64,000 nt of DNA from Palsa-883 sp035486355 (GCA_035486355.1 DATHNE010000211.1:1-64000), one strand, 5' to 3'. Shown: positions 1-8,879, counted from the stretch's first letter. The notes: generated by a model not told the origin, from the letters alone. Program-made: numbers and translations.

Positions 1-512
1 TGGGCGGGCGCGCGGCGGAGGAGATCATCTTCGGACCCGACAAGGTGTCCAACGGCGCCGCCGGCGACATCAAGATGGCGACCGACCAGGCGCGGCGGAT
101 GATCACCGAGTGGGGCATGAGCGACAAGCTCGGCATGATCGCCTATGGCGATAATTCCCAGGAGGTGTTCCTCGGGCACTCGGTGACGCAGAGTAAGAAC
201 GTGTCCGAGGCGACGGCGCAGGAGATCGACGGCGAGATCCGCGGCGTGATCGATCGGGCCTACGCGAAGGCCAAGCGGCTGCTGACCGAAAATATCGAGG
301 AGCTGCATCGGCTGGCGCGCGGCCTGCTGGAGCACGAGACGCTGAGCGGCGACGAGATCCGCACGGTGCTGCGCGGCGAGCCGGTGATCCGCAAGGTCGT
401 CGACGAACCCGCACCGGAGAATCGCCGTGCCTCGGTGCCAAATGCCGGCCGGCCTGCGCAGCAGCCGACACCGCCCGCGGGCGGGCTGGGGGCCGCGCCA
501 CTGCCGGGGTAG
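1..512 (+). CDS. ftsH: ATP-dependent zinc metalloprotease FtsH, C-terminal part (partial)
   Basis: This is the 3' end of ftsH; the gene starts before the window. Reading from base 3, the first residues are GGRAAEEIIFG, a hallmark of the M41 peptidase domain just after the zinc-binding region. The rest is the helical peptidase C-terminus (MATDQARRMITEWGMSDKLG) followed by a Pro/Ala-rich, presumably disordered tail. FtsH is a membrane-anchored AAA+ protease that degrades misfolded membrane proteins and some regulators. The AAA+ domain, zinc site and membrane segments are not visible here. folP and glmM follow downstream, an order common in alphaproteobacteria. Confidence 0.95.
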   Translation, partial: GGRAAEEIIFGPDKVSNGAAGDIKMATDQARRMITEWGMSDKLGMIAYGDNSQEVFLGHSVTQSKNVSEATAQEIDGEIRGVIDRAYAKAKRLLTENIEELHRLARGLLEHETLSGDEIRTVLRGEPVIRKVVDEPAPENRRASVPNAGRPAQQPTPPAGGLGAAPLPG

Positions 513-546
513 GTCGGCGATCGTGCTGGTAGCGAGACCGCAAGGA

Positions 547-722
547 AAGCTTGGCCACAGCGGCGCAAAGACACAGAAGTGCCGGGATTCGCTCCGGCGC
601 CTGAGCTGTGGCAACGGTGGTTTAGGCGCTTCGCGCGAAGCGCTTTTGCCACCGTTTCCACATAGCGGACGTTGCGGTGACGGCGCGTTGCTCGGTGTCT
701 CTGCGTTTCTGTGGTGAAGCTT
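547..722. repeat. Nested palindromic intergenic element, copy 1
   Basis: The ftsH-folP gap holds two nested inverted repeats. The outer arms are 547-574 and 695-722; arm one reverse-complemented matches arm two at about 22 of 28 positions, including AAGCTT, CTGTGG and GTGTCT blocks. The inner core, 608-661, is a 54-base palindrome starting GTGGCAACGG with a CGCGCG centre. A related core of the same length lies at 22940-22993 (about 38 of 54 identities). It could be a mobile palindromic repeat or a transcribed stem-loop. I see no ORF in it. Confidence 0.7.
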
Positions 723-737
723 GCTCGCTGACCGCCG

Positions 738-1571
738 ATGAGTCCCGAGTGGGCCGGACTGTCGCTTGACCAGCCGCGTGTCATGGGCGCGCTGAATGTG
801 ACGCCCGACAGCTTCAGTGATGGCGGGGTCTATCAGGACGCCGATGCAGCGGTGCAAGCCGGCCTCGCAATGGCTGCTGCGGGGGCTGACATTATCGACA
901 TCGGCGGCGAGAGCACGCGGCCTGGGGCAGAACCGACCACGCCCGATGAGGAATGTGCCCGCGTCGTGCCGGTGATCCGCGCCCTGGCCGAGCAAGGGCT
1001 TCGCGTGTCCATCGATACCCGCAATGCCACGACGATGGCGGCGGCGCTGGATGCCGGGGCGGTGATCGTCAACGATATCACGGCGCTGACGCATGACCCG
1101 GCGGCGGCATCGTTGGTCGCCGAGCGCGGCTGCCCGGTGGTACTGATGCACATGCGCGGCACACCCGCCACGATGAATGCCGAGGCGCGATACCGCGACG
1201 TTGTGGACGAGGTGGTCGTGGAACTGGCCGCACGCATCGCGATGGCCGAGGCTGCCGGGGTCGCGCGCGCGCAAATCGCCATCGACCCAGGCATCGGCTT
1301 CGCCAAACTGGCCCCACATTCCCTGGAACTGCTACGCCGATTGCGCGAATTGACGGTGCTGGATCATCCGATCGTCGTGGGTGTGTCCCGCAAGTCGTTC
1401 CTAGGTCGGATCGGCAACGAACCCGACCCACGTCGCCGACTGCCAGCCTCACTCGCCGGGGCGCTGTTCGCGCTGGATCACGGCGCGACCATCCTGCGCG
1501 TGCACGACGTCCGCGAAAGCGTACAGGCGCTGCGCATCTGGCACGCGCTCAACGTGCGTAGGGTGGAATAG
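738..1571 (+). CDS. folP: Dihydropteroate synthase
   Basis: FolP joins 6-hydroxymethyl-dihydropterin pyrophosphate to p-aminobenzoate to make dihydropteroate in the cytoplasmic folate pathway. The 277-residue protein has the usual TIM-barrel length. Visible motifs are ALNVTPDSFSDGG near residue 18 (pyrophosphate and pterin binding), DIGGESTRPG near 55, SIDTRN near 95, a DPGIGFAK pterin-site motif near 182 and GVSRKSF near 215. The ATG at 738 places the first motif at the normal distance from the N-terminus. It sits between ftsH and glmM, an order also known from other proteobacteria. Confidence 0.96.
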   Translation: MSPEWAGLSLDQPRVMGALNVTPDSFSDGGVYQDADAAVQAGLAMAAAGADIIDIGGESTRPGAEPTTPDEECARVVPVIRALAEQGLRVSIDTRNATTMAAALDAGAVIVNDITALTHDPAAASLVAERGCPVVLMHMRGTPATMNAEARYRDVVDEVVVELAARIAMAEAAGVARAQIAIDPGIGFAKLAPHSLELLRRLRELTVLDHPIVVGVSRKSFLGRIGNEPDPRRRLPASLAGALFALDHGATILRVHDVRESVQALRIWHALNVRRVE

Positions 1572-1624
1572 CGAAGCTATTCCGCGATCTCGAAGTGGCG
1601 CGGAACAGGCTTCGCCATTTCGCC

Positions 1625-2290
1625 CTACGAGGGCCCGAAATGCCCGCGCTCGAACCGCAACAGATCGCCGATCGCATCGATACTCATATCCGCCGGCGGG
1701 TACTTCGCCAGCTCCGCCGGATCGAACGCATAGTGTCCCTGCCGCGCGAACACCGTCGTCATCCGATCCCCCCACTGCTCCTTCATCGACGTCAGGATGC
1801 GCAGCTTGTCGTCAATCATAACGTAGTGCCGCGCGGGGTAGTGCCGCTCGACATCGTCCAGCACCAGTTCCTTATGCACATAGATCAGCACATGGTCGGC
1901 GAAGGCCTGCCACAGCCCTGACCGCGCCACCTTCCGCGGCTGGAACGCCGCGTCGCCGTCGGACAGGATCGCCACCTGTGCCCAGGACGCCACATGCCGC
2001 ACCGTGTCCAGCGCACGTGGGTACAGCCGTTCCGCGAACGGGTAGTCCGCCAGCCAGTTGGCGATCCGTAGCACCTTCGGGTTGTGCAGCGCCTCCAGCC
2101 GGTAGCGCTGTAGCGCCCCCAGATAGTCGGCATAGCCCAGCGCGGCGCGCTGGTCCTCGAACAGCGCCCAGTAGCGGTCCCGCGCCGCCTGACCATACTC
2201 GGTCGCCAGATGGTCGCTGAGGTCGCGCTGGATCCGGTCATTGTCCAGCAGCGTGTTGTCGACGTCGAACAAGATAACAAGGTCGTGCAT
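1625..2290 (-). CDS. HAD-superfamily hydrolase (phosphatase-like)
   Basis: A 221-residue HAD hydrolase. Motif I is FDVDNTLLDND near residue 8, with the nucleophile Asp and the general acid Asp two residues later. Motif II is ILSDGD near 108. Motifs III and IV are the conserved Lys region and the MIDDK acidic pair near 160. These enzymes remove phosphate from small metabolites; the substrate cannot be told from sequence. I chose the ATG at 2290 rather than 2305 because an AGGATAGGG-like ribosome site lies just upstream. The gene diverges from glmM, leaving about 57 bases for two promoters. Confidence 0.8.
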   Translation of the reverse strand: MHDLVILFDVDNTLLDNDRIQRDLSDHLATEYGQAARDRYWALFEDQRAALGYADYLGALQRYRLEALHNPKVLRIANWLADYPFAERLYPRALDTVRHVASWAQVAILSDGDAAFQPRKVARSGLWQAFADHVLIYVHKELVLDDVERHYPARHYVMIDDKLRILTSMKEQWGDRMTTVFARQGHYAFDPAELAKYPPADMSIDAIGDLLRFERGHFGPS

Positions 2291-2347
2291 CGCCCTATCC
2301 TGCATCCCACAGTTTCACTTTGCTTGAATATTGCGCTAGCAATCGTC

Positions 2348-3718
2348 ATGACCAAGACGCGTCGCCTGTTTGGCACCGATGGGATCCGCGGCAAAGCCAA
2401 CACCGACCCGATGACGGCTGGGACGGCGCTGCGCCTGGGCCAGGCGGCCGGACTTCTGTTTACCCGGGGCGTCCACCGGCACCGGGTCGTGATCGGCAAG
2501 GATACCCGCCTGTCGGGCTACATGATCGAGCCGGCGCTGACCGCCGGGTTCATCGGTGCCGGCATGGATGTGACCCTGGTCGGCCCGCTGCCGACGCCCG
2601 CGATCGCCATGCTGACGCGATCGCTGCGCGCCGATCTTGGGGTGATGATCTCCGCCTCGCACAATCCGTTCGAGGACAACGGCATCAAGCTGTTCGGTCC
2701 CGATGGCGCCAAGCTGTCGGACGCGAGGGAGCTGGAGATCGAGGCCCTGATGGATCAGGGCTTCGCCGACCGGATGGCGGCCCCGGCGGATCTGGGGCGG
2801 GCAGCGCGGCTGGACGACGCGGCTGGGCGGTATATCGAGGCGGCGAAGGCCAGCTTCCCGCGCGGGCGGCGGCTGGCGGACCTGAAGATCGTCGTCGATT
2901 GCGCCAATGGCGCGGCCTATCGCGTGGCGCCGACGGTGCTGTGGGAGTTGGGGGCGACTGTCATCCCAGTGGGCGTGTCGCCGGACGGCTTCAACATCAA
3001 CAAGGACTGCGGGTCGACGGTGCCTGATTTCATCTGTTCGCAGGTGATCGAACATGGCGCCGACCTGGGTATCGCACTGGATGGCGACGCCGACCGCGTG
3101 CTGATCGCCGATGAGCGTGGGGAGTTGATCGATGGTGATCAGATCCTGGCGCTGATTGGCGGGTCCTGGGCCGAGAACGGGTTGCTGCGCGGCGGCGGTG
3201 TGGTCGCGACGGTCATGTCCAATCTGGGACTGGAACGGTTCCTGGCCGGGCGTGGGCTGGCGCTGCATCGCACGATCGTGGGAGACCGTTACGTGGCCGA
3301 GAAGATGCGCGCGGCCGCGATCAATGTCGGTGGCGAGCAGTCGGGACACATGATCCTGTCCGATTTCGCAACGACGGGCGACGGGCTGATCGCGGCGCTG
3401 CAGGTGCTGGCGGTGATCGTGGAGCAGGGCCGCCCGGCGAGCGAAGTGTGCCGCGTGTTCACGCCGCTGCCGCAATTGCTGCGCAATGTGAGGTTTGCGG
3501 GTGGGTCGCCGTTGCGCGATGCGCCGATCCAGAGCGCGATCGCGGCGGCCGAGGGCGTGCTGAACGGGTGCGGCCGGCTGCTGATCCGCGAAAGTGGGAC
3601 CGAGCCGCTGATCCGGGTGATGGCCGAGGCCGAGGACGAGGCGCTGATCGCACGCGTGGTGGATGAGCTGTGCCAGACCATCGCGGCGCATACGCGGATA
3701 CGCGAAGGCAGCGGCTGA
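2348..3718 (+). CDS. glmM: Phosphoglucosamine mutase
   Basis: GlmM converts glucosamine-6-phosphate to glucosamine-1-phosphate for UDP-GlcNAc, the precursor of peptidoglycan and lipid A. The 456-residue protein starts with RLFGTDGIRG, the typical N-terminus of the family, which fixes the ATG at 2348. The catalytic phosphoserine loop ISASHNPFEDNGIK lies near residue 100. The metal-binding loop DGDADRV is near 245, the sugar-binding GGEQSGH near 328 and the phosphate-binding RESGTEPLIRVM near 415. The stop overlaps the thiD start as TGATG, so the two genes are probably translationally coupled. Confidence 0.96.
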   Translation: MTKTRRLFGTDGIRGKANTDPMTAGTALRLGQAAGLLFTRGVHRHRVVIGKDTRLSGYMIEPALTAGFIGAGMDVTLVGPLPTPAIAMLTRSLRADLGVMISASHNPFEDNGIKLFGPDGAKLSDARELEIEALMDQGFADRMAAPADLGRAARLDDAAGRYIEAAKASFPRGRRLADLKIVVDCANGAAYRVAPTVLWELGATVIPVGVSPDGFNINKDCGSTVPDFICSQVIEHGADLGIALDGDADRVLIADERGELIDGDQILALIGGSWAENGLLRGGGVVATVMSNLGLERFLAGRGLALHRTIVGDRYVAEKMRAAAINVGGEQSGHMILSDFATTGDGLIAALQVLAVIVEQGRPASEVCRVFTPLPQLLRNVRFAGGSPLRDAPIQSAIAAAEGVLNGCGRLLIRESGTEPLIRVMAEAEDEALIARVVDELCQTIAAHTRIREGSG

Positions 3719-4512
3719 TGGTGCCGCCGGCGCGGGTGCTGGCGATCGGCGGATCGGACTCCGGCGGTGGCGCGGGGATCCAGGCGGACATCAAGACGAT
3801 CACGGCGATGGGGGCCTACGCGGCAACCGCGATCACCGCGGTGACCGCGCAGGATACGCATCGTGTGCATGAGGTGCTGGCGGTGCCGCCGGCGCTGGTG
3901 GCGCGGCAGATGGCGCTGGTGCTCGATGACATCGGCGCCGACGCGGTGAAGACCGGCATGCTGGGCGACGCCGCGACGATCGAGGCGGTGTGCGACGTGC
4001 TGGCCGCGCGTATGGCGGTGCCGCTGGTGGTGGACCCGGTGCTGCGCGCGACCGGCGGTGGCCCGGCGTTGTTGGCCGATGCCGCATTGGCGACGTTGCG
4101 GGAACGATTGCTGCCGATGACGAGTGTGATCACGCCGAATCTGCCGGAGGCCGCGGCGCTGACGGGATTAGTGGTGGAGGACCTGGAGGGAATGGCAGCC
4201 GCGGCCCGCGCGTTACGGGCAATGGGTGCGCATGCGGTGTTGGTGACTGGCGGGCATCTGGCCGGAGGGACACTGACGGACCTGCTGCTCGATGCATCCG
4301 GCAGCGAGATGTTTTCCGCGCCGCGCATCGAGACCCGGCACACGCACGGCACGGGCTGCACGCTGGCGAGCGCCATCGCGACCGGCTTGGCGCAGCGGAT
4401 GGCATTGCGCGACGCGGTGGTGCGGGCGCGTGCCTATCTGCGCGCGGCGATGGCGACGGCGCCACGGTTCGGCGGCGGCCACGGCCCGCTGAACCATCAG
4501 GTGCAAGTGTGA
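3718..4512 (+). CDS. thiD: Hydroxymethylpyrimidine / phosphomethylpyrimidine kinase
   Basis: ThiD phosphorylates 4-amino-5-hydroxymethyl-2-methylpyrimidine and then its monophosphate, supplying HMP-PP for thiamine. The 264-residue protein is a ribokinase-fold enzyme with IGGSDSGGGAGIQADIK near residue 10, DPVLRATGG near 105, TPNLPEAA near 138 and the anion-hole motif HGTGCTL near 212. The ATG at 3718 overlaps the glmM TGA, and the N-terminus then matches the family. The partner thiE lies far away at 50.4-51.0 kb, so thiamine genes are dispersed. It converges with the molybdenum hydroxylase genes, with only six bases between. Confidence 0.93.
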   Translation: MVPPARVLAIGGSDSGGGAGIQADIKTITAMGAYAATAITAVTAQDTHRVHEVLAVPPALVARQMALVLDDIGADAVKTGMLGDAATIEAVCDVLAARMAVPLVVDPVLRATGGGPALLADAALATLRERLLPMTSVITPNLPEAAALTGLVVEDLEGMAAAARALRAMGAHAVLVTGGHLAGGTLTDLLLDASGSEMFSAPRIETRHTHGTGCTLASAIATGLAQRMALRDAVVRARAYLRAAMATAPRFGGGHGPLNHQVQV

Positions 4513-4518
4513 CCAGGC

Positions 4519-5613
4519 TTATATCTGACGTGAAAAGCGCGCGCGGATCAGCGACCAGAGCAAGGTGAACAGGCCCAGCGGCCGCGATGCCGTCGGCGCC
4601 TGGCCTGCCATCAGCGCCTCCAGGTTCGCACTGAACGCCTTCAGCACCTGACGGGCGAGTGTCTGCACCAGCTCCGTCCGTGCGAACTGCGCCAACGCGC
4701 CAGTCAGTCGCCACGACAAGGATACGTCCAGCTCTGTCCCAGCCGCGGTGGGGCGCAGTGCATAAGTGGCTTCCCCAGTGATCGCCGACCCGCTGCCGCG
4801 ATCGCGCCCGCGCCCGGTCAGACGGCCTGTGTGCGTGGCGTCATCGCGCGTCACGCTGCCCTCGCCGGCGAAGGCCGCGGTGATCGGGCCGAGGGAGACG
4901 CGCAGGCGGCCGATGATGATGTCGCCGTCGATCGTTTCGATCTCGGCGCCAGGTACGCAGGATGCGACCGCACGCAGATCCGCGAGCGCGGTCCAGACCG
5001 CATCAGGGCTTGCGTTCAGTGCGACGCGCTCGGTGAGAGCCGGGCCGCCAGTGGGCGTTGCCAGCGGTGGGCTGGAGAACCGCACTGAGGTGATGGGTGC
5101 TGGCGTCAGCTCAGCCGTTTGCGGAACGAGTGTTGGAGCCTGTGGCGCGGGCGCACGTCCAGCACATACCGCGCGGATCGCGGCGACGATGCCAACATAG
5201 CCGGTGCAGCGGCAGAGGTTGCCGGAGAGCTCATCGCGGATCCGCGCTTCCGGTACATCGCCAAGCCGCAGCACGATATCCCGCGCGGTGACCAACATAC
5301 CCGGCGTGCAGAAGCCGCATTGCAGGCCATGGTGCTTGGAAAACGCCGCGCGCAGTTCCATCATCACGGGGTCGTCGTCGAATCCCTCGATCGTGGTCAC
5401 GCTGCTGCCATCGCAGTCAAGCGCGTAGGAGATGCAGGAGCGCTGCGGCTTACCGTCCATCAGCACGGTACAGGCGCCGCACACGCCCTGTTCGCAGGCA
5501 AGATGTGTGCCGGTGAGATGCAGGTGCTCGCGCAGGAAGTCCGCGAGCTGGGTACGGGGGTCAACATGGCCTCGCGCGGGACGGCCGTTGACGGTGAGGG
5601 AGAGCGGGGTCAT
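4519..5613 (-). CDS. Molybdenum hydroxylase [2Fe-2S] subunit fused to a CoxG-like SRPBCC domain
   Basis: A 364-residue fusion. Residues 1-150 are the small iron-sulfur subunit of xanthine-oxidase-family enzymes. The plant-type cluster ligands are in CEQGVCGACTVLMDG, and the second cluster ligands are in CGFCTPGM and CRCTGY. After a Pro-rich linker, residues 190-330 form an SRPBCC/CoxG-like domain (ALNASPDAVWTALADL, VPGAEIETIDGD). CoxG is normally a separate protein tied to maturation or membrane attachment of CO dehydrogenase. A hydrophobic stretch (LGLFTLLWSLI) near the C-terminus could contact the membrane. The start overlaps the FAD-subunit stop as ATGA. The fusion is seen directly; its function is inference. 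Confidence 0.88.
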   Translation of the reverse strand: MTPLSLTVNGRPARGHVDPRTQLADFLREHLHLTGTHLACEQGVCGACTVLMDGKPQRSCISYALDCDGSSVTTIEGFDDDPVMMELRAAFSKHHGLQCGFCTPGMLVTARDIVLRLGDVPEARIRDELSGNLCRCTGYVGIVAAIRAVCAGRAPAPQAPTLVPQTAELTPAPITSVRFSSPPLATPTGGPALTERVALNASPDAVWTALADLRAVASCVPGAEIETIDGDIIIGRLRVSLGPITAAFAGEGSVTRDDATHTGRLTGRGRDRGSGSAITGEATYALRPTAAGTELDVSLSWRLTGALAQFARTELVQTLARQVLKAFSANLEALMAGQAPTASRPLGLFTLLWSLIRARFSRQI

Positions 5614-6410
5614 GTGAGCTGAGCCAGGGCGCGACGCACGGCGACGGCATGCAGCGGCGAGGCACCACGCAGCGCATTGATTTCGTCTGCAACCAGTTCG
5701 CTTGCGGCGGCAGCGCCAGCTTCAGCAAGGCGTTCGGCGGTGCACGGGAGCACCAGCGGCGCCGCACCGGTAGCGCCACAGACCACCCGGACGATGCCAC
5801 GTTGCGTGTCGCACACGACCGCGCCGATCGCGCGGGCAAACTCGCCGGTCTTGCGGCAGATCTTATGATAGCCCCAACGCCCGCCGGGTGAGAGCCGTGG
5901 CAGTACGATCCCGGCGAGCAGCTCGCCATATGCGAGCGCGGTGGCAAAGGGACCTTGCACGAAGCTGGCTGCGGGAACGCTGCGCGTGCCGGAAGTGCCC
6001 TGAATGATGAGTGTCGCGCCCAGCACGGTCATTGTGGTGAGCCAGTCCGCGGCGGGGTCGGCATGCGCGAGACTGCCCCCGACCGTGCCGCGATTGCGTA
6101 CCGCGCGATAGGCGATGCCATGTGCGACATGCGGCAGCAGACCCTGGGAGGGGTCTTCGATCGCACCGTCTTCGATCTCAGCATGGGTCCAGCAGGAACC
6201 GATCCGGAGACGGGTTGAATCGGCCTGCAGGCTGCGCAGCTCGGCGGCGCGCTTGATATCAATGAGGCACGCGGGACGGGCAAGGCGAAGATTCAGCATC
6301 GGGCCGAGGGACTGCCCACCCGCAAGCAGGCGGGAGTCTGGCTCAGCCAGCAGCTCGATCGCCTGCGCGATGCTGGCGGCGCGGACGTAGGTGAAAGGGG
6401 CGGGCTTCAT
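5610..6410 (-). CDS. Molybdenum hydroxylase FAD-binding (medium) subunit
   Basis: This 266-residue protein is the medium subunit of a xanthine-dehydrogenase/CO-dehydrogenase-family enzyme. It carries FAD and passes electrons from the iron-sulfur subunit to an acceptor. Visible features are the N-terminal KPAPFTYVRAAS, the LLAGGQSLGPMLNLRLARP flavin-pyrophosphate loop near residue 29, and a second flavin loop RNRGTVGGSLAHADPAAD near 106, followed by a CO-dehydrogenase flavoprotein C-terminal domain. It is gene two of a three-gene operon read large, medium, small, and overlaps the small-subunit start by four bases. Confidence 0.9.
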   Translation of the reverse strand: MKPAPFTYVRAASIAQAIELLAEPDSRLLAGGQSLGPMLNLRLARPACLIDIKRAAELRSLQADSTRLRIGSCWTHAEIEDGAIEDPSQGLLPHVAHGIAYRAVRNRGTVGGSLAHADPAADWLTTMTVLGATLIIQGTSGTRSVPAASFVQGPFATALAYGELLAGIVLPRLSPGGRWGYHKICRKTGEFARAIGAVVCDTQRGIVRVVCGATGAAPLVLPCTAERLAEAGAAAASELVADEINALRGASPLHAVAVRRALAQLT

Positions 6411-6424
6411 CGCTCGCCGCGAAA

Positions 6425-6514
6425 CCTATCCGTCATGGCCGGGCTTGTCGCGGCCATCTGCGCACAGGCGTTGAAGTGTGGATGGCAGGGACAGGCCCGG
6501 CCATGACGGATAGG
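6425..6514. repeat. Long inverted repeat (GTCATGGCCGGGC family) between large- and medium-subunit genes
   Basis: Arms 6425-6449 and 6490-6514 are 24/25 complementary and contain GTCATGGCCGGGC. Transcribed, they would form a long hairpin inside the molybdenum hydroxylase operon, about 15 bases upstream of the medium-subunit start. Short palindromes with this core are scattered in alphaproteobacterial genomes; related copies lie at 8880-8958 and, more distantly, at 16214-16255 and 31496-31560. It could lower expression of the downstream subunits or shield the upstream message end; this is inference. Confidence 0.75.
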
Positions 6515-6526
6515 ATGGAGGTTGGG

Positions 6527-8866
6527 TCACGGATTTGTCCGACCTGCCGCCGCGATCGCGGCCAACACCCGATCTGGGCTCGCGGGGATATCGCGCAGCA
6601 CGGCGCCAAGCGGCGCGAGCGCATCATTGATCGCATTCACGATCGCCCCGGCTGGCGCAATGGCACCGCCCTCGCCAACGCCCTTTATCCCATGGGCGGA
6701 ATGAGGCGACAGTGTCTCGGTATGCGCCACCCGGAAATGCGGCAGCTCCGTCGGCCCTGGCAGTAGGTAGTCCATCAGCGTCGAGGCAAGCGGCTGCGCA
6801 TCATCGGTGTACGGACACTCCTCGAACAGCGCCGTGCCCACGCCCTGCGCCGCGCCACCACAAGCCTGCCCTTCAACAATCATCGGATTTACCACGCGGC
6901 CGCAATCCTCAACGATGACGTAGTCGATGATCTCCACCTGGCCGGTCTCCGCATCCACCGCGACGCGCGCGGCGTGCGTGGCGTAAGAGAACAGGCCGGT
7001 GTCCACGTCCGGCTTGTAGCCTTCGGTCGCCTCCAATCCCCCAGTGTTGACCCCATCGGGCAATAGTTCCGGGCGCGCATACCAGGCGTGGCCAATATCG
7101 GCATAGGACAGGCTGGCCGGTCCGGCGTGGATCCGGTCGTCGCGGAAGCTGATGTCCTCACGCCGGACCTGCAGCAGATGCGCGGCGATCGCCTTGATGC
7201 GTCCAGCAACCACGTCGGCCGCGCGTGACACGGCGCCGCCCGACATGACGATGCCACGCGACGCATAGGCACCGGTGGAGAATGGGGTGGTAGCAGTGTC
7301 GCCCAGCGTGACGCGGATCGTGTCGTACGGCACGCCGGTCATTTCATGGGCGATCTGCGCGAGAGTGGTCTCCAACCCCTGGCCGATGCCGGGAATGCCC
7401 GCCTTCACCTCCAGCGCACCATCGGGCGTCAGCTTGACGAAGGCCTGGTCGTAGCCGGGCACCAGCGGCAGGCCCCAGGCGGCAAAGACCTTCGTGCCGT
7501 GCGCGGTTTGTTCGGTGTACGTGGCGAAGCCGATGCCGAGATAGCGGCCCTGCGCATCGTGCTGCGGGCCGGCGCGATGGGCGGCGATGCCGATCATATC
7601 CTTTGCGGTGATCAGCGAAGCGGGATAATCGCCGCTGTCGTAGCGCTTGTTGGTGATGTTGACGTACGGCATCGCGGCGGCAGGCACGAGGTTCTCCGCA
7701 CGTACCTCCCATGCTTCTCGCCCCACCGCCCGCGCGATGGCATCAATCGTAAGCTCAATCGCGAAACAGACACCCGGGCGCGCCACACCGCGATAGGGCG
7801 CGAACGGCGGCTTGTTGGTGGCGACGGAGTAGGTCTTGCAGCGATAGGCCTTCAGATCATACGGCCCGGGCAGGTTACCGCCGGCCTGCGCTGCCTCCAG
7901 ACAGGCGGTGAACGGCCAGACCGAATAGGCGCCGGTGTCCACCATCACCTCGGCATCGAGGCCGAGCAGCCGGCCGCGCTCATCGGCGTAAGCGGTGAGG
8001 CGATAATCATGTTGGCGTGCATTGGCGCCGGCAACCAGGTGTTCGCGCCGATCCTCGATCCAGCGGAACGGCGTCTTGCGCGTCAGCGCGAGCCACGCGA
8101 TGCAGACGTCTTCCGGTTGCAGCAGGCATTTATAACCGAAGCCGCCGCCAATATCGGGCGGGGCAACGCGGATGGCGGCCTGCGGGATGTTCAGCACCTC
8201 GGCGAGCCCGGCGCGGATCAGATGTGGCACCTGGGTGGACGCATGCACGACGAGCTGAGCGGCCCGGTGATCCCACCAGCAGAGCAGACCGCGCCCCTCC
8301 ATCGGATGCATCACCTGACGCGCGCAGCTCAGCGTCAGCTCGATCTTGATAGGCGCATTGGCAACCGACTCCATGCCGGAGTCGAAACTGGTCTCAAGGA
8401 ACAAGTTATCGGACCAGTGCTCGTGCAGGCGCACGGCGTTGGGCTTGCGGCCGGCGGCGCTGCTGGCGATCGCGGGCAGCTCCTGGTAATCGATGTCGAT
8501 CAGCTCCGCGAGATCCTCGGCCTCGGCGCGGGTGGCGGCGATGCACAGTGCGATAGGCTCACCAACGAACCGGACGCGCTTGGCCGCGAGCGGGTGGAAT
8601 TCGGAGAGCTTGTAGCCCGGCATGGCCGAACGGGTGACGATCGGCGCGACGTTCGTCAGGTCATCACGGAACAGGATGGTGGTTTCGTGCCCCGCCGGTT
8701 TTCGGCGTGCGGGAATATTCGCATGCGCCACAGGGCTGCGCAGAAATGCGACATCCTGCAGACCCGGCATCGTGATGTCAGAGACAAAGCAGCCGCGGCC
8801 GTGCAGCAGGCGAGCGTCTTCCTTGCGCGGCGCGCTGGCGCCAATGCCGAAGCCGTCAGGGGTCAT
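6527..8866 (-). CDS. Molybdenum hydroxylase molybdopterin-binding (large) subunit
   Basis: A 779-residue molybdopterin-binding subunit of the xanthine-oxidase family, the site of substrate hydroxylation. The N-terminus has the typical GASAPRKEDARLLHGRG. The molybdopterin loop GGGFGYKCLLQPED is near residue 235, PYRGVARP near 350, and the catalytic Glu lies in KGVGEGGAIAP near 735. The AYRCSFR active-site loop of form I CO dehydrogenase is absent, so CO oxidation is unlikely. An N-heterocycle, aldehyde or aromatic CoA substrate is more probable. It leads the operon; the adjacent dioxygenase genes suggest aromatic or heteroaromatic catabolism, which is inference. Confidence 0.9.
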   Translation of the reverse strand: MTPDGFGIGASAPRKEDARLLHGRGCFVSDITMPGLQDVAFLRSPVAHANIPARRKPAGHETTILFRDDLTNVAPIVTRSAMPGYKLSEFHPLAAKRVRFVGEPIALCIAATRAEAEDLAELIDIDYQELPAIASSAAGRKPNAVRLHEHWSDNLFLETSFDSGMESVANAPIKIELTLSCARQVMHPMEGRGLLCWWDHRAAQLVVHASTQVPHLIRAGLAEVLNIPQAAIRVAPPDIGGGFGYKCLLQPEDVCIAWLALTRKTPFRWIEDRREHLVAGANARQHDYRLTAYADERGRLLGLDAEVMVDTGAYSVWPFTACLEAAQAGGNLPGPYDLKAYRCKTYSVATNKPPFAPYRGVARPGVCFAIELTIDAIARAVGREAWEVRAENLVPAAAMPYVNITNKRYDSGDYPASLITAKDMIGIAAHRAGPQHDAQGRYLGIGFATYTEQTAHGTKVFAAWGLPLVPGYDQAFVKLTPDGALEVKAGIPGIGQGLETTLAQIAHEMTGVPYDTIRVTLGDTATTPFSTGAYASRGIVMSGGAVSRAADVVAGRIKAIAAHLLQVRREDISFRDDRIHAGPASLSYADIGHAWYARPELLPDGVNTGGLEATEGYKPDVDTGLFSYATHAARVAVDAETGQVEIIDYVIVEDCGRVVNPMIVEGQACGGAAQGVGTALFEECPYTDDAQPLASTLMDYLLPGPTELPHFRVAHTETLSPHSAHGIKGVGEGGAIAPAGAIVNAINDALAPLGAVLRDIPASPDRVLAAIAAAGRTNP

Positions 8867-8879
8867 GGCGGCTCCATTG

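Noticed and set aside
2336..3691. A 451-codon open frame on the minus strand over glmM
   Set aside because: The plus strand encodes a full glmM with all active-site motifs; the antisense frame has no recognisable motifs and is rich in His, Arg and Gln.
4519..8866. Assignment of the molybdenum hydroxylase as form I CO dehydrogenase (coxMSL)
   Set aside because: The large subunit lacks the AYRCSFR loop and the gene order differs; the CoxG-like domain alone is not enough.
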